Virus record (IMG/VR): IMGVR_UViG_3300035210_000071 | Coordinates: 1-48,283 of that record | From: a virus | Strand: one strand, 5' to 3' | DNA: 48,283 nucleotides | In this document: positions 8,159 to 15,351 of the stretch, piece after piece | Layout of the letters: the number at the start of each line of letters is the position of its first letter | Position numbering within the stretch: position 1 is the stretch's first letter | Translations under genes and position numbers: made by a program | Notes under the pieces: generated by a model | The model's input: the letters and a program-made list of their open reading frames with translations, nothing else | Databases searched by the model: none | What the model was told of the DNA's origin: nothing

Positions 8159-8385
8159 AACACTTCCTTTCGCCATGCGATTTCATCCGCGATCAGCTTC
8201 GCCACGGTTTCGTCGTCGACGTTCATGGCGAGCCCGATGGCGTGCCGGTCCTTCGCCGCGGTCCGGTACTTGCCGGTCAGGATTTGGCTTAGCTTCGTCG
8301 TGCTGAAGCCGGCAGCCGCGGCGAGCTCCCGCTGATTGTTGAGGCCGGCTGATCGTAGCGCCGAGGTGAATGCCCACGAGCGCAT
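8155..8385 (-). CDS. Small HTH DNA-binding protein (76 aa)
   Basis: NQRELAAAAGFSTTKLSQILTGKYRTAAKDRHAI, split here around residues 17-50, forms a Cro/CI-type HTH followed by a short dimerisation-like helix (DDETVAKLIADEI). It is similar in size and layout to the following HTH protein, and the two may have arisen by duplication. It starts in the stop of the zinc-finger gene (TGATG). Confidence 0.7.
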   Translation of the reverse strand: MRSWAFTSALRSAGLNNQRELAAAAGFSTTKLSQILTGKYRTAAKDRHAIGLAMNVDDETVAKLIADEIAWRKEVL

Positions 8386-8603
8386 CACGCCGCCGCCAGT
8401 GCGCACCGCAGCGAGCAGAACACGGCCGGCCCCGCGTAGGGCTTGGCGCAATGGTCGCACTTGCGCTCGGGGTGCCCCTCGACCCGGTAGCGGCTATCCC
8501 AGCCGCAGGTCGGGCAGATCGCGAAGCTGGAACGAATGCGGCCGCGGCGGTCGCTGAGTGCCGTGACGTGCAGGGTATCCTGGCAGATCGGGCAATAACT
8601 CAC
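8385..8603 (-). CDS. Multi-CxxC zinc-finger-like protein (72 aa)
   Basis: Cysteine pairs at residues 4/7 (CPIC), 30/33 (CPTC) and 49/52 (CDHC), plus 63 and 67, suggest two small zinc sites: a zinc ribbon and an HNH- or treble-clef-like finger (CDHCAKPYAGPAVFC). No nuclease residues are obvious. The GTG at 8603 overlaps the upstream stop (GTGA). Probably a DNA- or protein-binding accessory. Confidence 0.65.
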   Translation of the reverse strand: MSYCPICQDTLHVTALSDRRGRIRSSFAICPTCGWDSRYRVEGHPERKCDHCAKPYAGPAVFCSLRCALAAA

Positions 8604-8806
8604 GGCACCGGCTTCTTTTTGCGCCGCCGGGGGCGGTGCACGGGCTGGGATGGCTGGCGCGGCCGGATCGCTCGCGGCAGCGGGTGGGAGGGGTCCGAGC
8701 ACGTCGGGCAGGTGCGCGGGTGGCCCGGCGGATCGGGGTCGTCAAAGGACGCGCAGCAGCACTCGCACAGCGCGCCATTGAGGATCAGGTCGGCAATCTC
8801 GCCCAT
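8600..8806 (-). CDS. Small zinc-finger-like protein with a basic tail (68 aa)
   Basis: Cysteines 14, 16, 17 and 18 (CECCC) and 33/36 (CPTC) could form one metal site. The C-terminus is proline-rich and very basic (HRPRRRKKKP), compatible with nucleic-acid binding. GAGGG precedes the ATG. It overlaps the next gene by four bases. Confidence 0.6.
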   Translation of the reverse strand: MGEIADLILNGALCECCCASFDDPDPPGHPRTCPTCSDPSHPLPRAIRPRQPSQPVHRPRRRKKKPVP

Positions 8807-8827
8807 GCGCCCTCACAACAGAATTGC

Positions 8828-8864
8828 CCCGCGCCGCCCAGGAGCCACCGAAGGGCGGCGCGGG
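8828..8864 (-). terminator. GC-rich intercistronic hairpin (12-bp perfect stem)
   Basis: CCCGCGCCGCCC at 8828-8839 pairs with GGGCGGCGCGGG at 8853-8864 around a 13-base loop, in the leftward operon between the lysis-side genes and the zinc-finger genes. On the minus strand the stem is followed by a mixed TTCTGTTGT rather than a U run, so it may be a partial terminator or processing hairpin. Confidence 0.5.
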
Positions 8865-8871
8865 AGCCAGA

Positions 8872-9021
8872 TCAGCGAGCCCACCTTGGCCGGACACGCT
8901 CGACTGACCCGGCTACGGCAGTCACGCACAGGGCGTTCTTCCACCGGCAAAAGAGGGGTCGCGGCGCCCCTTTCTGGACGACGCCACGACCCAGCAGCCA
9001 CACCCCAGGCGTCGGCCGCAT
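8872..9021 (-). CDS. Small hypothetical protein (49 aa)
   Basis: A short frame starting ATG at 9021, overlapping the stop of the 30-residue membrane peptide (TGATG). It ends VRPRWAR. It is Trp/Arg-rich with GC-rich third codon positions similar to its neighbours. Support is the coupled start and the codon pattern only. Confidence 0.4.
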   Translation of the reverse strand: MRPTPGVWLLGRGVVQKGAPRPLFCRWKNALCVTAVAGSVERVRPRWAR

Positions 9022-9113
9022 CACAAAGCCCGCGCGATCTGCCACAGCAGCAGCCAAAGGGCTGTCGAGAGGGCGGAGATCAGCAGCAGGCAGAGCCAAA
9101 CCGGGAACGGCAT
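9021..9113 (-). CDS. 30-residue membrane peptide next to the lysis genes
   Basis: A very short frame encodes MPFPVWLCLLLISAL and then a second leucine-rich run, i.e. a single transmembrane helix with almost nothing outside it. It begins 27 bases after the holin-candidate stop and overlaps the next small gene. Such peptides in lysis cassettes can be holin partners or pinholin-like, but size alone makes this tentative. Confidence 0.4.
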   Translation of the reverse strand: MPFPVWLCLLLISALSTALWLLLWQIARAL

Positions 9114-9139
9114 TTCGCTTTTCCCGTGATAACTTCCCC

Positions 9140-9544
9140 TTACCGCGGCTTATTCACTTCGGCCGCAATCATCGGCACAGAGGACGGCAGGGTCAGCGCG
9201 GTCATCTTGCCGAGCTCGCCACCGATCATGCTGCCGAGCACTTCGTCGCTGACGCCGAGCCGGTCGATGGTGTCGGGCATCCGCCCCTTGAGCATCCGGA
9301 CCGCGCTGACGATCATCGCCTGCTTGACCGCCTGACCGTCCTGCCGACCGGAGACCGGCATGCAGGCCAGGGTGTCGTGGATGGTGCCGGCCAGCCGGCC
9401 AGCCCCGCCGACAACGCGCGCCAGCAGCTCGTTGTGGGTGCGCTCGCGGAGGTAGCCGGCGGCCAGGGCGAGCGCCCAGCTCGCCAGCGTGGACACCACC
9501 AGGCCGGCCGGGACCGCCAGGGCGTCGACGACTTCGGTAATCAT
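9140..9544 (-). CDS. Putative holin / phage membrane protein (134 aa)
   Basis: One hydrophobic helix near the N-terminus (residues about 8-30, PAGLVVSTLASWALALAAGY) is followed by an amphipathic helical domain with AVRMLKGRMPDTIDRLGVS and VLGSMIGGELGK, reminiscent of LLH-type phage holins. It starts within the endolysin stop (TAATG), the usual place for a lysis partner. The holin assignment is by architecture and position. Confidence 0.6.
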   Translation of the reverse strand: MITEVVDALAVPAGLVVSTLASWALALAAGYLRERTHNELLARVVGGAGRLAGTIHDTLACMPVSGRQDGQAVKQAMIVSAVRMLKGRMPDTIDRLGVSDEVLGSMIGGELGKMTALTLPSSVPMIAAEVNKPR

Positions 9545-10125
9545 TACGCGCGTTCCTCGAAGTGAACGGTGGTGGTGTCGCCGAGCCCAGCCAGAAAGGT
9601 GGCGTGGTGCAGGGCGATCAGCGAGCAGCGGTCAACACCGTTGACGATACGGCGGGCCTGCGTCGGGTTGTCAGTCATTGCGTTGAAGTATTGTTTGAGA
9701 CAATGGCCAGTAAAGTCGCCGTCACGCATGCCGTCGAGCAGGATCGCAGCGGCATGCTTCGGCCGCATGACCAGCTCCGGATTGCGCACAAAATCGACGC
9801 CCAGCTTCTTGGACTGACGCTCGTAATTGGCTTTCCACGTCAGTTGAACAAAGCCCCGGCCGTAGTAGGTCTGATGGGTGGTGATGTCGGGGAGGCCGTA
9901 GGGCCGGCCGCGGCCATGCCCAACCTCCTCGATCGGCTCCATGGTGTGGTCGGTCTCGTGGTAGGTCGTCGCCAGGGCGTAGGCCAGCCACGCAATGGGC
10001 TTGCGGCTGTAAAACGCGTCCCAGTGATCCAGGATGGCGTCGGTGCCGTCCACCGTCCCCTGGGTCAGATGGCCGCTGAACAGGCAGCGGCGCATCTGGG
10101 CGAACAGGGCCTGTCGGTCAATCAT
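9544..10125 (-). CDS. GH19 chitinase-like endolysin (193 aa)
   Basis: Degrades peptidoglycan (or chitin-like glycans) for host lysis. The GH19 signature is clear: TYHETDHTMEPIEE supplies the catalytic acid (E57) and second acidic residues, and YYGRGFVQLTWKANYE (87-102) is the substrate-groove motif. A MIDRQALF start at 10125 follows a GGGGGTG ribosome site; a longer version from 10149 is less likely. No signal peptide is seen, so export should depend on the holin encoded next. Length is normal for single-domain phage endolysins. Confidence 0.9.
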   Translation of the reverse strand: MIDRQALFAQMRRCLFSGHLTQGTVDGTDAILDHWDAFYSRKPIAWLAYALATTYHETDHTMEPIEEVGHGRGRPYGLPDITTHQTYYGRGFVQLTWKANYERQSKKLGVDFVRNPELVMRPKHAAAILLDGMRDGDFTGHCLKQYFNAMTDNPTQARRIVNGVDRCSLIALHHATFLAGLGDTTTVHFEERA

Positions 10126-10849
10126 GGGGCACCCCCTCGGAAACGCCACTAGAGGCCCCTACAGGCCCTCCGGGCTCCGGTGGCTCCACCCCACTGGAAA
10201 TGTCGCCAGGGGCCTCTGGCGGCCCCACGGGGCTGGCAGGGAGACCTTCCAGGATCACGCCAAGGTATTGCATCTTGGACCCGCGCCGCCCCACGGTCCG
10301 CCATTGCCGGATGACTTTCGCATTCATCCGGCGCGCCACCTCCTGCAGTGCGGCATCGACGATCTGGTCCTGCCGGCGATGGGAGCCGAGCACCGTCCGC
10401 CGCAGGCCGGTCAGCGCCGCCAGGGCCGCGGAAAGGCTGCACATTTGCATCGCGAGCGCATTGCCCTCGGTGATCGTCAGGCCGACCAGCTCGCCGGGAG
10501 AGACGCGCCGCCGGGCCGCGATGATGGTCGCCTGCGCCCAGGGACAGCCGTAGGCGTCGATGTCGAAGATGTTGTAATTGCTCAGATCAATGGCGCGCAT
10601 GACGCGCTCGTTCGGCGCGGCAAAGGCCAGCCGGTCGGCCGGCCAGTAGGCCTTGAGGTCGCAGCCCACGTAGTCGGCGGCCTCGCGCCAGATGTTCGCG
10701 TGCATCTTGCCGGCCCCGGCAAAGGCGTCGAACACCGCCGCCCGCCCGGGGCCGATGGCTTCCAGCACCAGCCGCCGGATTTGCACCTTGGCGGTCGCCG
10801 CGGAGCTGGCGTTGTCGCGGCTCTCGGCCAACGCGACCTCGTGGCCCAT
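10118..10849 (-). CDS. SAM-methyltransferase-like protein (243 aa)
   Basis: AAVFDAFAGAGKMHANIW contains a class I SAM-binding motif I (DAFAGAG), followed by DYVGCDLKAYWP, the acidic strand-2 residue that binds the SAM ribose. No NPPY or DPPY tetrad is visible, so it is not an obvious adenine DNA methylase; an NIFDIDAYGCPW segment occupies the expected motif IV place. The C-terminus is Pro/Gly-rich. The ATG at 10849 follows the previous gene's stop by five bases. Substrate unknown; host-nuclease evasion is a speculative role. Confidence 0.65.
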   Translation of the reverse strand: MGHEVALAESRDNASSAATAKVQIRRLVLEAIGPGRAAVFDAFAGAGKMHANIWREAADYVGCDLKAYWPADRLAFAAPNERVMRAIDLSNYNIFDIDAYGCPWAQATIIAARRRVSPGELVGLTITEGNALAMQMCSLSAALAALTGLRRTVLGSHRRQDQIVDAALQEVARRMNAKVIRQWRTVGRRGSKMQYLGVILEGLPASPVGPPEAPGDISSGVEPPEPGGPVGASSGVSEGVPHD

Positions 10850-10854
10850 GCGGC

Positions 10855-11205
10855 TCACGGCGGGAACCCCAGCACCCGCCGGGTTTCCTCGGCGACGTGG
10901 ACGTTCATCTCGATGCCCGCCGGCACCGCCCGGTAGCCGGGGAATTTTTGCTGGTAGAAGGCGTCCATGGCTTGCGCCTCGGCGGCGATCGCCGCCTGCA
11001 GGTCCGCGCGGCTGAAAAGCTCCAGGTCGAGCAGCACCTTGGCGAGTGCGGTGATCTCCACCCGCATCAACAGCCGGGCTTCCTCGAGGTCGCGCATCGC
11101 GGCCATGCCGGGCGCATCGCGCTCCAGGCTGCCGAGATGCCAGGCCGCCAGCACGCCGCGCCACTTGCACAACGTTTCCAACGCCTGCCGCCACGGCTCC
11201 ATCAT
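10855..11205 (-). CDS. Helical hypothetical phage protein (116 aa)
   Basis: An all-helical acidic protein with LGSLERDAPGMAAMRDLEE, RVEITALAKVLLD and FYQQKFPGYRAVPAG segments and a GFPP end. I recall similar small proteins in many siphophages, always without assigned function. It overlaps the ParB-like gene by four bases and is followed closely by the methyltransferase-like gene. Confidence 0.7.
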   Translation of the reverse strand: MMEPWRQALETLCKWRGVLAAWHLGSLERDAPGMAAMRDLEEARLLMRVEITALAKVLLDLELFSRADLQAAIAAEAQAMDAFYQQKFPGYRAVPAGIEMNVHVAEETRRVLGFPP

Positions 11206-11783
11206 GTCAGCCCCTCGCCGCGCTTCGTGATCCCGACGTCCGCCGTCACGTCGGAGTGCTCGGCCAGCAGCACGCGGACCCGGTCGAGCACGAGCGCCTG
11301 CTTCGCCAGGGGGCCGGTGACCGAAATCCAGAAATCATCCCGGACCTGCCCGGTCGCGACTTCGCGGACTTCGAGCGTCTCGCCCAGGCCGCCGAACAGC
11401 TTGGACGCCTCCGCCTCGGAAAAGCCCGTGGCGAAGCGGTCCGCCGGCGCCACCTCGCGCAGCAGCTCGGCCACCATCTCGGCGTCGTCGGTCGACAGGT
11501 CGCCCAGCCGGTTGTCGGACAGCATCACCCGGTCGGCGGTGGCCTGGTCGACGTCCCACAGCACCGCGGACACATCCGGCCAGCCCAGCCGGGTCGCCGC
11601 TTGCACGATGCCGTGGCCGGCCACGATCTGCATGTTCAGCCGGCGCACCAGCACCGGCTTGTGCTGACCATCCGCCCGCAGGCTCGCCATCAGCCGGTTG
11701 ATCTGATCCTCGGAATGCCGGCGCGGGTTGCGCGGGTTGCCGATCAGCCGGGAGATCGGCACCGTCTCCAGCGTGGGTTTCAT
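11202..11783 (-). CDS. ParB/Spo0J-like nuclease-domain protein (193 aa)
   Basis: The N-terminal half matches the ParB N-terminal domain: VPISRLIGNPRNPRRHSEDQ, a middle strand, VAGHGIVQAATRLGW (box II-like), and VMLSDNRLGDL. The family includes CTPases, centromere proteins and free-standing DNA nucleases or DNA-modification partners of phages. No ParA is present, so plasmid-style partition is unlikely. The C-terminal half (after residue 110) is family-specific. The ATG at 11783 overlaps the upstream stop. Confidence 0.8.
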   Translation of the reverse strand: MKPTLETVPISRLIGNPRNPRRHSEDQINRLMASLRADGQHKPVLVRRLNMQIVAGHGIVQAATRLGWPDVSAVLWDVDQATADRVMLSDNRLGDLSTDDAEMVAELLREVAPADRFATGFSEAEASKLFGGLGETLEVREVATGQVRDDFWISVTGPLAKQALVLDRVRVLLAEHSDVTADVGITKRGEGLT

Positions 11784-12067
11784 GCCGCTTGCGCCGCCTG
11801 CGCCGCCAGCGCCACCCAATCCCGGACTTTCTGCGGCGAGCCCCAGGTGTGCGGCGGCAGGTTGTGGTGCATCCACATCGCCAGCCGGGGCATTTGCTCG
11901 CGGAGCTCGGCATCGGCGAGCACCACCGACCATGTCCAGTCGTTGGCGAGGATCGCGGCCAACGGGTGGGCCAACGGCGGCGCCTGGCCGCGGAGCAGGT
12001 AGGCGCCAAGCATGTCGGCCAGCTCGGGGGCGGGCATGCCGCCCCACTGGATGTTTTCGACGCGCAT
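11780..12067 (-). CDS. Hypothetical protein (95 aa)
   Basis: A Trp-rich helical protein (for example NDWTWSVVLADAELREQMPRL is split across residues 45-66). It overlaps both neighbours at its ends. Its place before the ParB-like gene is the only functional clue. Confidence 0.65.
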   Translation of the reverse strand: MRVENIQWGGMPAPELADMLGAYLLRGQAPPLAHPLAAILANDWTWSVVLADAELREQMPRLAMWMHHNLPPHTWGSPQKVRDWVALAAQAAQAA

Positions 12068-12351
12068 CAGGCGTGCCCGACCACCGGCTTGAGGTCGAGC
12101 CGGGCGGCGGCCTCGATCCCCATGCTCAGCGTGACGGCGGTGATGTAGGCCCGATGCGGGTTGCCGCCGGAGGCCACCAAGCACGCCCGGTAGGCCGTCT
12201 CGCCCAGGCAAGCGAGCCATTCGTTGGTGTCTGTGCCGGCCGGGGTGGCGGCGCCGATCGCCTTCCAGAGCGCCTCGGCCAGCTTGTCGATCGGCTCGCC
12301 ATCGGCCTTTTTCGGCAGCGGCGGCAGGGGCAGGTCGATCACATCCGGCAT
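12067..12351 (-). CDS. Hypothetical protein (94 aa)
   Basis: Starts MPDVIDLPLPPLPKKADGE, then a helical domain ending in LKPVVGHA. No motif. The start overlaps the end of the small membrane protein gene by 13 bases, and the end shares a base with the next ATG. Confidence 0.65.
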   Translation of the reverse strand: MPDVIDLPLPPLPKKADGEPIDKLAEALWKAIGAATPAGTDTNEWLACLGETAYRACLVASGGNPHRAYITAVTLSMGIEAAARLDLKPVVGHA

Positions 12352-12503
12352 GCCGAGCTCCCGATGGCTGCGGCGGCGAGAACGATCACGACCAGGAACA
12401 GCGCGCCCAGGGCAACTGCGCTGCCGAGCAGGCGCGTCAGCATGCGATCTGAGGCGCGGTCCGCGGCGGCGTACGGGTCTTCGTCGGGATCGTAGGCCTT
12501 CAT
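12339..12503 (-). CDS. Small single-pass membrane protein (54 aa)
   Basis: A short acidic N-terminus (KAYDPDEDPYAAAD) leads into one strongly hydrophobic helix (LGALFLVVIVLAAAAIG, residues about 32-48). Its orientation is probably N-inside. It overlaps the end of the P-position gene (ATGA). No function can be deduced. Confidence 0.6.
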   Translation of the reverse strand: MKAYDPDEDPYAAADRASDRMLTRLLGSAVALGALFLVVIVLAAAAIGSSACRM

Positions 12504-13237
12504 GGCGTGGGGGCTCCTTGCCGCATGGCATCGAGGATGGCGGGAGGCAGCGCGCCGCCGCGCCGCTGCATGCCGGGGCGCGTCGGCTCTTTGCGGAGTG
12601 GTGGCGGGTCGGGCACGAGGTGGAGATTTTCCGGCGCGTGCTTCTCGACCAGGCCGCGCAGGAGGGTCAGGCAAACCGTGATGCTGCCAGGGGGCGGATC
12701 GCTGCCGTCAGACATCGGCGCCAGGATCCCGCGAACACTCTGGGCCACGTTCTCGGCGTCGCGCCAGTCGGCCTGCACGGCGGCGGCACCTCCACCCACG
12801 AGCAGCCAAGCGCCATGGGCGTGGTGCTTCAGCAGCCCGAGCATGTGATCGCGGCCTGAGACGTTCCGCGGCCCGCCGGCATTGGCGAACCCCTCGGCCT
12901 CGTGCTTGTGGAAACGCTTCAGCCACAGCGTTTCCACGGCGGTGAGCTGCAGCCGGCGGTCGCCGGCGGGCGCCGGCAGGGCGCGGGTGGTGTCCTGCAG
13001 CTCGCGATACCAGGCCGAGAGCGCGGCCGAGAGCTCCGCGAACGACGGGAAGAATTTGAACTGCGGGGCGATGCTGGCGAGGCTCGCCGCGCAGAAGGCG
13101 TCGGTGTGGTGCTCCAGCAGGGAGGCGTAGAGGGCGATCTTTTCCCGCATCGCCCGGTCATCGGCGCCAACGTGGGTCAACTGCGCGAGGTCGGCCAGCC
13201 AGGCCGAGATGTGCCGGAGCCGGTCTTTGGGGGTCAT
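12500..13237 (-). CDS. Replication protein in the lambda P position; possible helicase-loader-like (245 aa)
   Basis: The N-terminal half has the pattern of phage replication accessory proteins that follow an O-like initiator: a repeated FCAASLASIAPQFKFFPSFAEL element followed by LSAALSAWYREL. The C-terminal part is low-complexity, Pro/Arg-rich. It overlaps the initiator gene by four bases. With no phage helicase or polymerase in the window, loading of host DnaB is a reasonable but unproven role. Confidence 0.55.
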   Translation of the reverse strand: MTPKDRLRHISAWLADLAQLTHVGADDRAMREKIALYASLLEHHTDAFCAASLASIAPQFKFFPSFAELSAALSAWYRELQDTTRALPAPAGDRRLQLTAVETLWLKRFHKHEAEGFANAGGPRNVSGRDHMLGLLKHHAHGAWLLVGGGAAAVQADWRDAENVAQSVRGILAPMSDGSDPPPGSITVCLTLLRGLVEKHAPENLHLVPDPPPLRKEPTRPGMQRRGGALPPAILDAMRQGAPTP

Positions 13238-14055
13238 TGGAGCATCCTTGGGGCTTGTTCGGTGGCGGCCGTGCTCTCGCCCTCGTCGTCGTCATCGAGG
13301 TGCATCGCCGCATCGCCGTAGCTGGGGAGCCCCCAATCCTCCCGGATCCGCGAGATGACGTTGCCGCGGGCGTTGGAGCGCTTGCCGCGCTGGCACGCGC
13401 TGACAAGCCAGCCCTCCGGGTCAATAGGTTTAGTTTCCTCGGCGTCGATCAGAATGGCCATGAGGCGGGCGCAGTCGTCGTCGAGCAGCTTGAGCAGCCG
13501 GCCGAGCAGCCCTCTCGCCTTGCGGGGAGGCAGGCCGGTCAGGGCTTGGACGATCGGCGTCCCGTCCTGCCAAAGCTGAAGTCTGACCCCCCCTTTCACG
13601 ACCCCATCGGGCGCACTCTGCGCCACACCGTTAGGTGTGATTCTTCTACTGGAGAGTCCTTGGAGAGTTGGGGTGACACTGGTGTCACCCTTTACGGTCG
13701 TATTTGTCACCCTTTCTCCCGGCAAAAGGTGACAGCGTGTCACCCTTTCCGGCGTAGCTTTTGTTGCTGACGTGCGCGTCATCTGAAGTTGATATTCGGA
13801 CGAATGACCGCGCCCGGTTCCTCGCTCAACCGCAACGAAACCAGCCGCCTCAAGATCGGATATCGCGCGCTGAACCGACCGCTTCGAGGTCCGAAGCTCG
13901 CGCGCCAGCCGGGCCAGTGTTGGGAAACACTTCCCATCGTGGTCGGCATATTTGGCGAGAATGACCAGCAGCAGCCGGGTGAAAGTGGTCAGCCCTTCGT
14001 CGGTCAGGTTCAGCGCCCAGAGCAACGGCGCCCAGCCATTGACGCGGCCGGTCAT
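13234..14055 (-). CDS. Lambda O-like replication initiator with N-terminal winged helix (273 aa)
   Basis: Residues about 45-85 (FPTLARLARELRTSKRSVQ then LEAAGFVAVERG) form a winged helix-turn-helix as in phage replication initiators. A low-complexity Thr/Val/Arg-rich linker follows, then a C-terminal helical domain (ALTGLPPRKARGLLGRLLKL) and an acidic DDDDEGE tail. The linker is encoded by a cluster of TGTCACCCTTT iterons, the arrangement of lambda ori inside gene O. The ATG at 14055 overlaps the preceding stop. It is the probable origin-binding protein. Confidence 0.75.
   Translation of the reverse strand: MTGRVNGWAPLLWALNLTDEGLTTFTRLLLVILAKYADHDGKCFPTLARLARELRTSKRSVQRAISDLEAAGFVAVERGTGRGHSSEYQLQMTRTSATKATPERVTRCHLLPGERVTNTTVKGDTSVTPTLQGLSSRRITPNGVAQSAPDGVVKGGVRLQLWQDGTPIVQALTGLPPRKARGLLGRLLKLLDDDCARLMAILIDAEETKPIDPEGWLVSACQRGKRSNARGNVISRIREDWGLPSYGDAAMHLDDDDEGESTAATEQAPRMLQ
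13671..13748. other. Candidate replication origin: iteron cluster inside the initiator gene
   Basis: TGTCACCCTTT occurs at 13683-13693, 13705-13715 and 13738-13748 (start-to-start 22 and 33 bp, multiples of 11 and so on one DNA face). Inverted copies are AAAGGTGACA at 13725-13734 and GGGTGACA at 13671-13678. Lower-GC DNA lies on both sides. This is the expected layout for an initiator-bound phage origin. Confidence 0.65.
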
Positions 14056-14330
14056 GGCCCACCCCAGGCGGCGCAGGCCACGAACGAGACCACGAGGGCG
14101 GCGGGCGAACGGTCCTCGCGGTGGAGCACCTGAACCGCGCAATCGCGTCGGCCACTGGCGACCAGCGCGCGGCAGATCGCCACCAAGGGGTTGGGACCGA
14201 CGTGGCTCAGCCGGCCGCAGGTGATCCGGTCGCCGTGCAGCAGGGCTACGACCGACCGGATGGGGGAGGCCAGCGGGACGGTCCCACTGTGGCGGTTGAC
14301 CCGCCCGGCCAGGAAGGTTCCGGGGGTCAT
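14052..14330 (-). CDS. Hypothetical protein between resolvase and initiator (92 aa)
   Basis: A small beta/alpha protein starting MTPGTFLAGRVNRHSG. Both ends overlap neighbours by ATGA, so it is translated within the replication operon. No motif is recognised. Confidence 0.65.
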   Translation of the reverse strand: MTPGTFLAGRVNRHSGTVPLASPIRSVVALLHGDRITCGRLSHVGPNPLVAICRALVASGRRDCAVQVLHREDRSPAALVVSFVACAAWGGP

Positions 14331-14827
14331 GCAGCTCGGACACGCCGCCCCCGCAGCAGCAGGCAGCCGTAGATCCAGGTGACCCGGGCGTCCGCTTCGT
14401 CATCGCCAAGCCCCGTCCATCCCTGCCGGGCGCACCAGGCTATGACGTGGTCTTTGGCAGTTCCGGTTGGAAATCGGCCTCTCCCCATGACGCGCGCCCG
14501 AATGGTCGTCGAGCTCTCGTCGGCAAACGGAATGCGCAGGCGAAAACAGGTGCTTTCGGCGTGGTACGAGAGTCCCTGCAGCAGCGAGGCGCTGGTCTGC
14601 CGCTTTTCGAAAAGCGGGCGCTCGGCGATCACCCAGCCCGGCTGGTAGGCGGAGCACGCAGCCTCGAGCTCGGACACAAGGGCGCAGAAAGCGCGCCCAA
14701 GGTTGTCGAGGCCGGGCAAGTGCCAGACGCCAGATATCGGCTCCCGGTCGTTGATCCCGCCGTACGCCCATCCCGTCGTGCGGCTGAGATCGAGCGCCAG
14801 GACCCCGCCAGGCCCGGGTCCGCTCAC
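14327..14827 (-). CDS. RuvC-like Holliday-junction resolvase (166 aa)
   Basis: The RNase H-fold opens with GVLALDLSRTTGWAYG (D13), followed by WVIAERPLFEKRQT (E69) and a terminal GDDEADA cluster (D142, D143 and D146), the four acidic metal ligands of RuvC. It should cut four-way junctions made by recombination or replication before packaging. The GTG at 14827 overlaps the previous stop (GTGA) and gives a length normal for RuvC; upstream starts give an unlikely Arg-rich extension. Confidence 0.8.
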   Translation of the reverse strand: MSGPGPGGVLALDLSRTTGWAYGGINDREPISGVWHLPGLDNLGRAFCALVSELEAACSAYQPGWVIAERPLFEKRQTSASLLQGLSYHAESTCFRLRIPFADESSTTIRARVMGRGRFPTGTAKDHVIAWCARQGWTGLGDDEADARVTWIYGCLLLRGRRVRAA

Positions 14828-15351
14828 ATGGGGAGTCCGGCATTCCCCCCGGCCGCCTTGCGTCCGCGCTTCTTCGGTGGGGCGGCCATCTCTTTCGCGA
14901 TCTTGGCTTGCCCGCGGCGATAGCCGGTGTCCCATGCGCCGTAGAGCTCTGTGCCGACCGTGTGCGGATTTTCGTCACGGTCGCCGCCGCGCAGCCCGAC
15001 TTTGTAGCCGGCGCCGTCAGCTTCCCAAGCGTTGTGCGTGGCGGCTGCGTCTTCGGAAACTTCCACCGACGTGAACAACTCGGCCTGGACGACAGGGATG
15101 TTGAGCAGCGCGAGGATGCGGATGCGATCGCGCATGTCGCCGCGCAGACGATCGGGGTCGCGGCTGCGATCCTTCAGGCTGACGGCCAGCATCTTGCTGT
15201 TGCAGCCATCGCTTTTCGCCGCCTTGAGCCGGCCCTTGTACTCGGCCTGGGCCTCCTTCATCGCTTCCAGCGCGTCGGAGCACGCCCGGATGTGATGTTG
15301 GTAGGTTTCGTCAGTTACGTTCGAGAGCGCGGCGGCGAGGCTTTTGGCCAT
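14824..15351 (-). CDS. Basic-tailed hypothetical protein (175 aa)
   Basis: The N-terminal two thirds are helical and charged (ACSDALEAMKEAQAEYKGRL, then DRLRGDMRDRIRILALLNIP). A C-terminal LYGAWDTGYRRGQAKIA segment resembles the Gly/Ala-spaced helix of ribosome-modulation-factor-like proteins, and the tail PPKKRGRKA is AT-hook-like. It is the second gene of the replication operon and overlaps the Cro-like gene by 41 bases. A nucleoid- or single-strand-associated role is conceivable but not shown. Confidence 0.65.
   Translation of the reverse strand: MAKSLAAALSNVTDETYQHHIRACSDALEAMKEAQAEYKGRLKAAKSDGCNSKMLAVSLKDRSRDPDRLRGDMRDRIRILALLNIPVVQAELFTSVEVSEDAAATHNAWEADGAGYKVGLRGGDRDENPHTVGTELYGAWDTGYRRGQAKIAKEMAAPPKKRGRKAAGGNAGLPM

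Noticed and set aside
8813-9001. A 62-codon minus-strand frame overlapping the 49-aa gene
   Set aside because: It runs through the strong hairpin and overlaps a frame with a coupled start; composition looks like a shadow.
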